Part shown: positions 25,734 to 33,558 of the stretch, piece after piece | How positions within the stretch are numbered: the stretch's first letter is position 1 | How the letters are laid out: every line of letters starts with the position of its first letter | NCBI RefSeq assembly: GCF_005222205.1 | Contig: NZ_CP032348.1 | Span: 124,001-188,000, forward strand | DNA length: 64,000 bases | Reading direction: 5' to 3' | From: Azospirillum brasilense | Lineage (GTDB): Bacteria > Pseudomonadota > Alphaproteobacteria > Azospirillales > Azospirillaceae | Position numbers and translations under genes: made by a program | The notes under the pieces: model-generated | Told to the model about the DNA's origin: nothing | What the model saw: only the letters and a program-made list of their open reading frames with translations | Database searches by the model: none

Positions 25734-26044
25734 GCTGTTCTCCGCTGGTGTTCGCGGCCCCGGACGGGATCTGGGGCGGCGCCGGCCAGGGCCGGTGGGA
25801 AAGGGGCGCCGGATCGGGCCGCCCGCCGCGGCAGGACGCGGGCGCTTCCGGTGTTCGGTAAGATATATACTAGTATATTAGATGAGGACGCAAGGGCGGC
25901 CGGCCAACTGGGCGGCCGTCCGGACAAAATGTCGCGGTTGCTGCGTTGCAAGACAAACCGCGTCCGGCGCTGTTGGCCTGGGTTGGACCCGTGAACCGGA
26001 CCGCTCCAAAGGTCTTTCCCGAAAACCGGAACCGCCAGAGGACG
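25734..26044. other. Divergent gap / mscS intergenic region
   Basis: These 311 bases separate the divergent gap and channel genes and hold no supportable gene. The only AT-rich island is operator-like site C at 25864-25880; about 130 bases lie between it and the gap start. Confidence 0.5.
25864..25880. promoter_or_regulatory. Operator-like site C (gap / mscS region)
   Basis: The site contains a perfect 14-base palindrome ATATACTAGTATAT (25865-25878) and the shared core CTAGTATATTAG (25870-25881 region). It is 131 bases upstream of gap and 165 bases upstream of the divergent mscS-type gene, in a GC-rich setting. It is the most symmetric of the three copies and so the best representative of the motif. 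Confidence 0.6.
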
Positions 26045-28390
26045 ATGACTTCCGACGACCGTGCCCCACGGCTTTCCGCCGCCCGCCTCCGCGCCCTGCG
26101 CGGCCTTCTCGCCCTTCTTCTCCTGATGACCGCCGCGCTTGGGGGCATTGCGACCCCGGCGTCGGCGCAGATCACGACTCCCGCTCCGCCGGCCCAGGCC
26201 GAAACGGCCCCCAATCCGGAGGAGATCGCCCGCCTGCGGCAGACGCTGGAGGATCCGGACCGCCGCGCCGCCCTGCTCGGCCAGCTCCGCGCCCTGGAGC
26301 AGGCGGAGGCCGCCGCCGCGCCGGCGGAGCCGGAGGGGATCGGCACCCGCCTGCTCACCCTGCTGTCGAACCGGCTCGACGGGCTGGGGCAGGAGGCCGC
26401 GCTGGCCGGCGACGCCCTGCTGAACGCGCCGCAGGGGCTGCATTGGCTGGATCGGCAGGTGTCCGACCCGGCGCAGCGCGCCGCCTGGGGCTGGCTGCTC
26501 GCCGAGCTGGTCCTGGTGGTGATGGTCGGGCAGGGCGCCCGGCTGATCGCCATCCGCACGCTGCGGCGCCCGCGCGCCATGCTGGCGGCCCGGCCCATCC
26601 ATTCGACGCTCGCCAAGGTGCCGCTGCTGCTGGTGCGGTCGCTGTTCGATCTGGCGCCCATCGTCGCCTTCGCCGCCGCCGGCTTCGGTGTGCTGGCGCT
26701 GTTCGACACGCCGCCGGTGGTGCGGGTTCTGGGCGTCACCTTCCTCAACGCCAGCATCTTCGTGCAAATCGTGCTTCTGGTCGTCCGGGCGCTGCTCGCC
26801 CCGGCCTCGCCCAACCTGCGGCTGATCCCGATGAGCGACGGATCGGCCCTGCGGCTGCTGCGCTGGTGCCGGACCATCGCCATCACCACGCTTTACGGCC
26901 TGTTCCTGGCCGAGGCGGCTCGGCGGCTCGGCCTGCCGGCGCAGAGCTACAGCGCGCTGGTCACGCTGGTCGGTCTGGTCGTTGCCGTCATGCTGGCGGT
27001 GCTTGTGCTGCAGAGCCGGGAGGCGGTGGCGGCGCGCCTGCGCGGCGGGATCGCCGCGGCGCAGCCGCTGTCCGACGTGGTGTCGCCGGTTCCGCCCGGA
27101 CGGCGGGCCGCCGGGGCGGGGCGGATGCTGCGCGCCGCCGGCCGCCGTGTGGCCGACGTCTGGCACGCCATCGCCATCCTCTACATCATTGTTCTGTTCG
27201 GCATCTGGGCGCTGGAGATCAGCGGCGGGCTGCTGTTCGTGGTCCAGGCGACGGCGGTGACCTTGGTCGTCGCCGGCATCGCGCGGCTGATCGGGCGGGG
27301 GATCACCCGCGCCGCCGCGGCGATCCTGGAGCGCATGGACCGCCGTCGGGGACAGTCGGCCTGGGCGGCGGGGCGGCTGCGCCGCTACGTCGCCCCCACG
27401 GCGCGGCTGCTGCACGCGGCGGTGGCCGTGCTGGGCGGGCTGGTGGTTCTGAACGCCTGGGGGCTGGACGTCTGGGGCTGGCTGCAGACCGCCATCGGCC
27501 TGCGCATCGTGGCGTCGGGCCTGTCGCTCCTGCTGGTCGGCGCCATCGCGCTCGCCGTGTGGGAGGTGACCAACGGGCTGATCGAACGCCATCTGGCGAC
27601 GACGGACCGCAACGGCCGGGCCGTCCAGCGCAGCGCGCGGGTGCGCACCCTGCTGCCGCTGCTGCGCAGCGCCCTGCTGGTGGTTCTGCTGACCCTGGTC
27701 ACGCTGATCACCCTGTCGGAGCTGGGGCTGAACATCGGGCCGCTGCTGGCCGGTGCCGGCGTGGTCGGCCTGGCCGTCGGCTTCGGCGCGCAAACCCTGG
27801 TCAAGGACGTCATCACCGGCCTGTTCATCCTGTTCGAGGACACCATCTCGGTCGGCGACGTCGTCAATGTCGGCGGCAAGGGCGGTCTGGTGGAGGGGAT
27901 GAACATCCGCACCATCCGCCTGCGCGACTTCGACGGGACGGTGCACACCATCCCCTTCAGCGCGGTCACCAGCGTGTCGAACATGACGAAGGACTTCAGC
28001 TACTACGTGTTCGACGTGGCGATTCCGTATCATGAGAACGCCGACCGCGTGGTTTCCGTGCTGCACGGCATCGGCGACGAACTGCGCAAGGACCCGCGCT
28101 TCGCGCCGCTGATCCTGGAGCCACTGGAGGTGCTGGGGGTCGATTCCTTCCAGGAATCCGCGGCGGTCATCAAGGCGCGGATCAAGACGCTGCCCATCCA
28201 GCAGTGGAACGTCGGGCGGGAGTTCAATGGCCGCATGAAGGCGCGCTTCATCGAACTGGGGATCGACTTCCCGCTGCCGCAGCGCACGCTGCACATCGCC
28301 CGCGGCGCCGCGGAGATGCTGGCCGGGATGGGCGGCGAGGCGGGTGCCGCCAACGCCGACCGGATGCGCCACGCCGGGGCGGCGGAATAG
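26045..28390 (+). CDS. Large MscS-family mechanosensitive channel
   Basis: 781 residues from ATG 26045 with AGAGGA upstream. A signal peptide (about 12-40, ending ATPASAQ) leads to a periplasmic helical part, then about ten membrane helices, and the MscS pore domain near 560-610 (LLAGAGVVGLAVGFGAQTLV, KDVITGLFILFEDTISVGDV). The beta domain (IRTIRLRDFDGTVHTIPFSA) and C-terminal vestibule follow. Large MscS homologues (YbdG/MscM/YbiO-like) release solutes on osmotic downshock at the inner membrane. The gene stands alone, divergent from gap. The 900-codon frame on the opposite strand over it is an artefact of GC bias. Confidence 0.85.
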   Translation: MTSDDRAPRLSAARLRALRGLLALLLLMTAALGGIATPASAQITTPAPPAQAETAPNPEEIARLRQTLEDPDRRAALLGQLRALEQAEAAAAPAEPEGIGTRLLTLLSNRLDGLGQEAALAGDALLNAPQGLHWLDRQVSDPAQRAAWGWLLAELVLVVMVGQGARLIAIRTLRRPRAMLAARPIHSTLAKVPLLLVRSLFDLAPIVAFAAAGFGVLALFDTPPVVRVLGVTFLNASIFVQIVLLVVRALLAPASPNLRLIPMSDGSALRLLRWCRTIAITTLYGLFLAEAARRLGLPAQSYSALVTLVGLVVAVMLAVLVLQSREAVAARLRGGIAAAQPLSDVVSPVPPGRRAAGAGRMLRAAGRRVADVWHAIAILYIIVLFGIWALEISGGLLFVVQATAVTLVVAGIARLIGRGITRAAAAILERMDRRRGQSAWAAGRLRRYVAPTARLLHAAVAVLGGLVVLNAWGLDVWGWLQTAIGLRIVASGLSLLLVGAIALAVWEVTNGLIERHLATTDRNGRAVQRSARVRTLLPLLRSALLVVLLTLVTLITLSELGLNIGPLLAGAGVVGLAVGFGAQTLVKDVITGLFILFEDTISVGDVVNVGGKGGLVEGMNIRTIRLRDFDGTVHTIPFSAVTSVSNMTKDFSYYVFDVAIPYHENADRVVSVLHGIGDELRKDPRFAPLILEPLEVLGVDSFQESAAVIKARIKTLPIQQWNVGREFNGRMKARFIELGIDFPLPQRTLHIARGAAEMLAGMGGEAGAANADRMRHAGAAE

Positions 28391-28450
28391 GGGCTCGGCG
28401 CTCCCTCTCGCGGTCTTGCAAAAAAGTGACCGGGCCATGTCGATTTCGCT

Positions 28451-28479
28451 TGAGCCCCGCCGGCGGCACGGCTATATCA
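28451..28479 (+). promoter_or_regulatory. Sigma-70-type promoter for the tRNA pair
   Basis: TTGAGC at 28451 and TATATC at 28474 are separated by 17 bases, and transcription would start near 28486, about 40 bases before tRNA-Leu. The match and position are good, but no start site is known. Confidence 0.6.
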
Positions 28480-28526
28480 GCGCTCCCGCGTCACCCCAAG
28501 AGACGCGGGATGCAAGAGTAGACGAC

Positions 28527-28613
28527 GCGCTTGTGGCGGAATTGGTAGACGCGCTAGGTTCAGGTCCTAGTGGCTGAAAGGCCGTGGGGGTTCGAGTCCC
28601 TCCAAGCGCACCA
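28527..28613 (+). tRNA. tRNA-Leu (anticodon CAG)
   Basis: An 87-nt class II tRNA. Acceptor GCGCTTG pairs with CAAGCGC before A-CCA (CCA encoded). D-arm GGCGGAATTGGTAGACGC and anticodon stem-loop CTAGG-TTCAGGT-CCTAG give anticodon CAG, reading CUG, the main leucine codon of GC-rich genomes. A variable arm (TGGCTGAAAGGCCGTG) and T-arm GGGTTCGAGTCCC complete the fold. Confidence 0.97.
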
Positions 28614-28643
28614 ACACCTCTTGTGTTGGTCTGAGAGTATAGT

Positions 28644-28719
<76 letters not shown>

Positions 28720-28730
28720 ACTCTCCCCTT

Positions 28731-28747
28731 ACCGGCAGGCTGCCGGT
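28731..28747 (+). terminator. Hairpin after the tRNA pair
   Basis: ACCGGCA (28731-28737) pairs with TGCCGGT (28741-28747) across a 3-base loop, followed by TCTTCC. It is a plausible but weak intrinsic terminator 12 bases after tRNA-Ala. Confidence 0.5.
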
Positions 28748-28894
28748 TCTTCCCGGATTATAGAATTTCCGACCCAGCCTCGGGTTGCTCCGAATGGAGA
28801 CGGCGGGGCTAATCCATAGGGGTCTTTGCTGCCGCGGTGTTATCGGTTGGATGATGGCTCACCCGATCGAACGAATCCCCGGAGCCCCTCCGCC

Positions 28895-29269
28895 ATGCCG
28901 ACACCGCCGCACGGAACGCCCGACCGCGGGCTGAAGCCGTTCATCCTCGCCATTCATCGCGAAGCGCTGGACACCGCCGCGGCCAAGGGGCTGACCGGCA
29001 CGCTGGCGCAGGTCGCCGCCCTTCAGGACACGGCCAGCCTCGCCTCAGCCAAGGCCGGACGTCCCGTCACGGAGGAGGAGGTGATGCGCCTGCTGCTGCG
29101 GGAGCGCCGCGCCCGCGGGCTCCGTGAGGCGGCGGGAACGGTTCCGGTCGCGCCGGTGAGGAAACCGGCGGCCGCCCCCTCCCGATTCCGGCTGGGACGC
29201 TGGCGGAGCGTGGCGATGGGCTTGGCCCGCTCGGCGTCCGCCGGTTCGGCGGGAAAGGCCCGCTTGTAG
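28895..29269 (+). CDS. Hypothetical protein
   Basis: 124 residues from ATG 28895 with GGAG about 10 bases upstream. Not recognised. The first 85 residues look like a compact helical domain (LKPFILAIHREALDTAAAKG, LAQVAALQDTASLASAKAGR, VTEEEVMRLLLRERRARGLR) that may contact nucleic acid or protein, and the tail is basic and disordered (APSRFRLGRWRSVAMG). It is a single gene between the tRNA pair and the superoxide dismutase. Confidence 0.5.
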   Translation: MPTPPHGTPDRGLKPFILAIHREALDTAAAKGLTGTLAQVAALQDTASLASAKAGRPVTEEEVMRLLLRERRARGLREAAGTVPVAPVRKPAAAPSRFRLGRWRSVAMGLARSASAGSAGKARL

Positions 29270-29398
29270 GAAACGGGCGGCGCTCCCCACGCCGGTAACC
29301 GAGTGAGTACGCCCATTGCCCTGTTGAGTGAGTTGGGAGGCGCACAGAGGCTGTCGCTGCCCCGCTGTTCGGCACGAAACACAACATTGGGAGGTCTC

Positions 29399-30133
29399 AT
29401 GTCCGTTCGCCTGGATCGCCGCCAACTGCTGTCCGCCGGAGCCGCCGCGCTGGTGCTGGCCGTGGCGCCGCGTTTCGTTCTGGCCCAAACACCGGGTGGC
29501 AAGGGCTTCACTCTGCCGCCGCTGCCCTACGCGCCCGCCGCGCTGGAACCGCACATCGACGCGACGACCATGAGCGTGCACCACGGCAAGCACCATCAGG
29601 CCTACGTCGACAACCTCAACAAGGCGCTCGCCAACCATGGCGACCTGCAGGCGATGCCGCTGGCCGACCTGCTGAAGCGGGTTCCGGAGCTGCCGGAAAG
29701 CATCCGCACCGCGGTGCGCAACAACGGCGGCGGTCACGCGAATCACAGCATGTTCTGGAGCATCATGGGGCCGAACGCCGGCGGCGCCCCGGACGGCGAG
29801 GTGGGGACGGCCATCACGCGCGACTTCGGCGGCTTCGACGAGTTCAAGACGCGCTTCAACACGGCGGGCGCCGGGCAGTTCGGCAGCGGCTGGGTCTTCG
29901 TCACCGCCGATCCCTCGTCGGGCAAGCTCGCCATCGCCGCCCGCCCGAACCAGGATTCGCCGGCCATGGAGGGCGTGCCCGTGCTGATGGGCAACGACGT
30001 GTGGGAGCACGCCTATTACCTGAAGTATCAGAACCGGCGCGCCGACTATCTGGCGGCCTGGTGGAACGTGGTCGACTGGGGGGCGGTGAACCGCCGCTAC
30101 GCGGCGATCCGCAAGGGCGAACTGGTGATCTGA
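29399..30133 (+). CDS. Exported Fe/Mn superoxide dismutase with Tat-type signal
   Basis: 244 residues from ATG 29399, with GGGAGG about 5 bases upstream. Residues 1-30 are a twin-arginine-type signal: LDRRQLLSAGAAALVLAVAP then RFVLAQ-T. The SOD domain has the metal ligands His in MSVHHGKHHQAYVDNLN, His in GHANHSMFW, and Asp/His in DVWEHAYYLKYQNRRADY. It converts superoxide to peroxide and oxygen. Most bacterial Fe/Mn SODs are cytoplasmic; the signal indicates export of the folded metalloenzyme to the periplasm. Metal choice (Fe or Mn) is not decided from the sequence. Single gene with a strong terminator after it. Confidence 0.9.
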   Translation: MSVRLDRRQLLSAGAAALVLAVAPRFVLAQTPGGKGFTLPPLPYAPAALEPHIDATTMSVHHGKHHQAYVDNLNKALANHGDLQAMPLADLLKRVPELPESIRTAVRNNGGGHANHSMFWSIMGPNAGGAPDGEVGTAITRDFGGFDEFKTRFNTAGAGQFGSGWVFVTADPSSGKLAIAARPNQDSPAMEGVPVLMGNDVWEHAYYLKYQNRRADYLAAWWNVVDWGAVNRRYAAIRKGELVI

Positions 30134-30141
30134 ACGGAAAA

Positions 30142-30167
30142 GGGCGGCGGGGATGTCCCCGCCGCCC
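30142..30167. terminator. Bidirectional terminator between sod and cbiM
   Basis: GGGCGGCGGGG (30142-30152) pairs with CCCCGCCGCCC (30157-30167) over a 4-base loop. TTCC follows on plus and an A4 run precedes it (T4 on minus), so it can serve both the convergent SOD and CbiM-type transcripts. Confidence 0.85.
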
Positions 30168-30198
30168 TTCCTGCGAACCGTCCGGTCCAGGGGGCCGG

Positions 30199-30879
30199 TC
30201 AGGCGCCCTGATGCAGGCGGATGTTGAACAGCGGGCCCTGGCTCTGGCGGCGCAGCGCCTTGGCGATGGCCAGCACGGCGAGGTCGGCCAGCGGCTCGAC
30301 GATGATGACGGTCATGTAGGCGGCGCCGAAGGAGGCGACCTCCGTCATGGTCTCGGCGGTGAAGCCGTGGCCGTAGAAGGCCCAGAAGGCCACCCAGGCG
30401 ACGATGCCGCCCTGGTAGGCGGTGGAAAGGGCCAGCGCCTGCGAATACTTCAGGTCGACATAGGGCGTGGCGTCGGGAACGATCCGCTTCGCCAGCAGGC
30501 TGATGCCCCACAGCGGGACCAGCAGCGTGGTGACGTTCATGCCGTACTGCGGCAGGTCGAAGGGCGCGAAGAACAGGCCCTGGATCAGCAGGCCGGCGGC
30601 GAGGCCGATGGAGGCCGCACCGGCGCCGAACAGCAGGAGCAGCGTCGAACCGAGGATCAGGTGAACCTCCGACACGCCCACGGGGTGGTGCGGGAACACC
30701 TCGAAGAAGCTGAAGACCAGCGCGGTGGCGATCAGGCTGCGCAGCACCAGCGGTGCGATCCCGCCGTTGTTGCGGACGTCGTCGCGCGCCAGCTTGCCGG
30801 CCATCGCGAAGCCGCCGGCGGCCGTCGCGTAGCTGAGAGCGATCTTGGCGCCGTCCACGACGCCGGGTTCGATGTGCAT
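30199..30879 (-). CDS. CbiM-family cobalt/nickel ECF permease component
   Basis: 226 residues. The N-terminus MHIEPGVVDGAKIALSYA is the CbiM-type metal-binding start with His2 and an early acidic residue. Six to seven membrane helices follow (LVLRSLIATALVFSFFEVFP, EVHLILGSTLLLLFGAGAAS, NVTTLLVPLWGISLLAKR). FPHHPVGVSEVHLILG carries further His ligands typical of the family. CbiM is the substrate-binding membrane subunit of an energy-coupling-factor cobalt importer. No CbiN, CbiQ or CbiO genes are adjacent, so it either works with units encoded elsewhere or alone. A cobalamin riboswitch just upstream supports cobalt as substrate. Confidence 0.85.
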   Translation of the reverse strand: MHIEPGVVDGAKIALSYATAAGGFAMAGKLARDDVRNNGGIAPLVLRSLIATALVFSFFEVFPHHPVGVSEVHLILGSTLLLLFGAGAASIGLAAGLLIQGLFFAPFDLPQYGMNVTTLLVPLWGISLLAKRIVPDATPYVDLKYSQALALSTAYQGGIVAWVAFWAFYGHGFTAETMTEVASFGAAYMTVIIVEPLADLAVLAIAKALRRQSQGPLFNIRLHQGA

Positions 30880-31067
30880 GCTCTATGCCCTTTCCGAGTC
30901 TGCCATGCGTTGGGAGGGGCGTCGTTGCTGGCAGGCACCGGCATCGCAACCCCCTTGGTCCCCTTGGCTGGGCGCACCGGGGGGACGGCTTGCGGAGGAC
31001 GGGCGGCCGTCGGGCCGGACATCGGCAAGCGACCACCGGGGCACCCCGCCCGAGGACGTACGTTCGG

Positions 31068-31283
31068 TCACGGCAGGTCTCCTGGCTTGCGGGTCAAGGC
31101 GGCATCGTCCGGCCTTCCCGGCGCCCGTTCCCGCAGGCGGCGCCAGTGACACGGAAAGGACGAGGCCGCTCACCGCTCACAGTTGCGGGGGCAGCGCCGG
31201 ATTTGCCGTGTCTCCCCCTTCGGGGCGGCTCACCGGCTTCCCTCTTAGCCCCGCGACCGGAGGGCGCGGGGAACCATAACCGG
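31068..31283 (-). ncRNA. Cobalamin (B12) riboswitch
   Basis: On the minus strand the conserved elements occur in order: GGCTAAGAGGGAAGCCGGTG (complement of 31231-31250), the B12 box GCTGCCCCCGCAACTGT (31179-31195) and AGCCAGGAGACCTGCC (31072-31087), with GC-rich stems between. It lies in the leader of the CbiM-type gene, which starts 189 bases downstream. Adenosylcobalamin binding should repress the cobalt importer. The expression platform between 30880 and 31067 was not resolved. Confidence 0.93.
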
Positions 31284-31437
31284 CGCCAGGGTAGGGGCGG
31301 GGTCCCCCGCCGTCAAGAGGGGGATGGCGACCCGAGGGGGGAGCCGCACGGCTTCCTTGACACCGCTCCCGTGGAACCGACAAGGTCCGGCGGACTGCGC
31401 GAGGCCGGATCAACGGGCGAAGGACGGGGTTGCGGGC

Positions 31438-33366
31438 ATGCTACCGGTTCACTTCCTGACCATCGTGCTGAACGGCGATCCCTTCATCCGCTATCACCTG
31501 GAGGTGTTCCGCCAACTGCCCTTCCCCTGGCACTGGCACGTCGTGGAGGGGGTGGCGGAGCAGGTCCGCGACTCCTCCTGGTGCGCGCAGCGGGGCGGGC
31601 GCGTCCCGCAGGACCGTCACCGCGACGGGCGCAGCAGCGACGGCACCTCGGAATATCTCGACCGCATCGCCGCGGAGGAGCCCGGGCGGGTGTCGGTCTA
31701 CCGCAAGCCGCCCGGCATGTTCTGGCAGGGCAAGGTGGAGATGGTCACCGCGCCGCTGGCCGCCATGACCGAGGACTGCCTGCTCTGGCAGGTCGATGCC
31801 GACGAGCTGTGGACAGCGGAGCAGATCATCCGGGCGCGCCGGATGTTCCTCGACTCGCCGTCGCGCACGGCGGCGCTGTACCTTTGTCATTTCTTCGTCG
31901 GCCCGTCCCTGGTCCTCGACCGGCTGGACCAGTACGGCAATTACCGCGCCTACGAATGGCTGCGCACCTGGCGCTATCGGCCGGGCGATTATTGGCAGTC
32001 GCACGTCCCGCCCCGGCTGATGCGCCCGCAACCCGATGGGTCCGAGGTCGAGCTTGGCGCGGCCAACCCCTTCCTGCATGAGGAAACGGCGGTGGGCGGG
32101 CTGGTCTTCCAGCATTTCGCCTACGCGACACGGGAGCAGGTCGCGTTCAAGGAAATCTATTACGGCTACGACGGCGCGGTCGAGCGGTGGGACGCCCTGC
32201 AGACGGCGGGTCGAGCGATCGGCCGCGGCACCCTTCCGCTGCGCGATTTCTTCCCCTGGGTGACCGACGCGGCGACCGTCGCCCGCGCCGAGCATGCCCT
32301 GGTGGAGCCGCTGGCGCGCCCGGACGCCGACGGAGCCTGGGGCTTCGTCCCGCCGGCGCGGGGCGCCTCCACCGCCCCGGCGGTGGCGCTGCTGCGGGAC
32401 TCCGGTCCCGCCGCCCGCCGCCGCCCGCTCGTGCCCGGCGAGCCGCCGCCTTTCCCGGTCGATCTGATCCGCAGCGTCGGCGTGTTCCTTCTGGATGGCG
32501 CCGGCGCCGTGCTGCGGGCGTCGGGTGTCCTGCGGGAGCTGCGGCGGGCCTTGCCGCTGGCCCGCATCACCGTCTTCGCGACGCCGGACGCGGAGGCGGC
32601 GCTCGCCCTCTGCCCCTACGTCAACCAGCGGGTCACCCTGCCGCCGCTGACGGGGCGGGCGCCCGATGACGCGCTGGTGAGCGCCGTGCGCCAGGAGATC
32701 GGCGAGCAGTTCGGCGGCGCCTTCGACCTGACGATCAACCCGGTCCAGGGGGAGGATGCCGGTTTCGCCAACCGCCTGATGCAGGATACGGGGGCGCCGC
32801 TCCGCCTTGGTTGCCGGGTCGGCCGGCCGGTGCGCGGCTATTACGCCGACGCCTTCCTGACCCACGTCGCGCCGGCTCCCGCCGGTCTGCTGGGGGCGCT
32901 GACCGCCGGGGAGCCGGACCCCGCCACGGAAGTCTGGACCTCTCCCGCCGGGGAGCGGGCCGCCGCCGCGCTTCTGGCCGAGGGCGTTCCGGCGCGCTGG
33001 CGCTGCGCCGTCGGCCTGTCCGCGTCCGCCGGCGCCGGCAGCCTGTTGGACCTGGGCCGCCGCCTCGCCGGGCGGGGCGACACCGCTCTGATCCTGGTCG
33101 GCGGGGAGGCCGCCAAGGGGGCCGCGGCGCGCATCGCCGGGGAAACGGGGGACGCCTGCCTGAACGCCGTCGGACGGCTGGGATTCGACGGGCTGTGCGC
33201 CCTGCTGCGGCGCTGCGACCTGTTCGTCGGGACCGGCGCGCCCGCGGAAGAGATCGCCGTGGCGGCCCGGCTTCCCATGGTGGGAACCGGCCCGGCTCAC
33301 GGCGATCCGACCGCCGAGGCGATGGAGAACGCCATCGCGGCTTGGCTGGCCGACCGCGTCTATTGA
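31438..33366 (+). CDS. Large two-domain glycosyltransferase-like protein
   Basis: 642 residues from ATG 31438. Residues 1-290 resemble a GT-A-fold transferase: LPVHFLTIVLNGDPFIRYHL, a cysteine-bearing loop, and the metal-binding D-x-D as LLWQVDADELWTAEQIIRAR (about 115-134). The aromatic stretch YGNYRAYEWLRTWRYRPGDY follows. After a Pro/Ala linker (about 345-380), residues 385-642 look like a GT-B, heptosyltransferase/GT9-like part: GVFLLDGAGAVLRASGVLRE, then GDTALILVGGEAAKGAAARI and LLRRCDLFVGTGAPAEEIAV. The second half lacks strong catalytic residues. It may add sugars to a cell-surface glycan; substrate unknown. Single gene with no glycan genes around it. Confidence 0.6.
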   Translation: MLPVHFLTIVLNGDPFIRYHLEVFRQLPFPWHWHVVEGVAEQVRDSSWCAQRGGRVPQDRHRDGRSSDGTSEYLDRIAAEEPGRVSVYRKPPGMFWQGKVEMVTAPLAAMTEDCLLWQVDADELWTAEQIIRARRMFLDSPSRTAALYLCHFFVGPSLVLDRLDQYGNYRAYEWLRTWRYRPGDYWQSHVPPRLMRPQPDGSEVELGAANPFLHEETAVGGLVFQHFAYATREQVAFKEIYYGYDGAVERWDALQTAGRAIGRGTLPLRDFFPWVTDAATVARAEHALVEPLARPDADGAWGFVPPARGASTAPAVALLRDSGPAARRRPLVPGEPPPFPVDLIRSVGVFLLDGAGAVLRASGVLRELRRALPLARITVFATPDAEAALALCPYVNQRVTLPPLTGRAPDDALVSAVRQEIGEQFGGAFDLTINPVQGEDAGFANRLMQDTGAPLRLGCRVGRPVRGYYADAFLTHVAPAPAGLLGALTAGEPDPATEVWTSPAGERAAAALLAEGVPARWRCAVGLSASAGAGSLLDLGRRLAGRGDTALILVGGEAAKGAAARIAGETGDACLNAVGRLGFDGLCALLRRCDLFVGTGAPAEEIAVAARLPMVGTGPAHGDPTAEAMENAIAAWLADRVY

Positions 33367-33558
33367 CGGGCCTCCCCGCCCGGCCTGTGAGATCCGCGAG
33401 GGGAAGCGTGGAAAAACGGAGGGGCAGGCGCGCAAGGCGCTTGTGTTGGCGCGTTTGCGCCGCAATGATCCGCCCCCACCGAATCCCGGACGGCCGCAAG
33501 CGGCGCGCCGCAGCGGGGCAAAACCATGGATTGAATCCGGCGGCCCGGTAAGCACACG

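Noticed and set aside
25724..28438. 904-codon minus-strand frame
   Set aside because: Antisense to gap spacer and the MscS gene; composition is Arg/Gln/His repeats with no domain.
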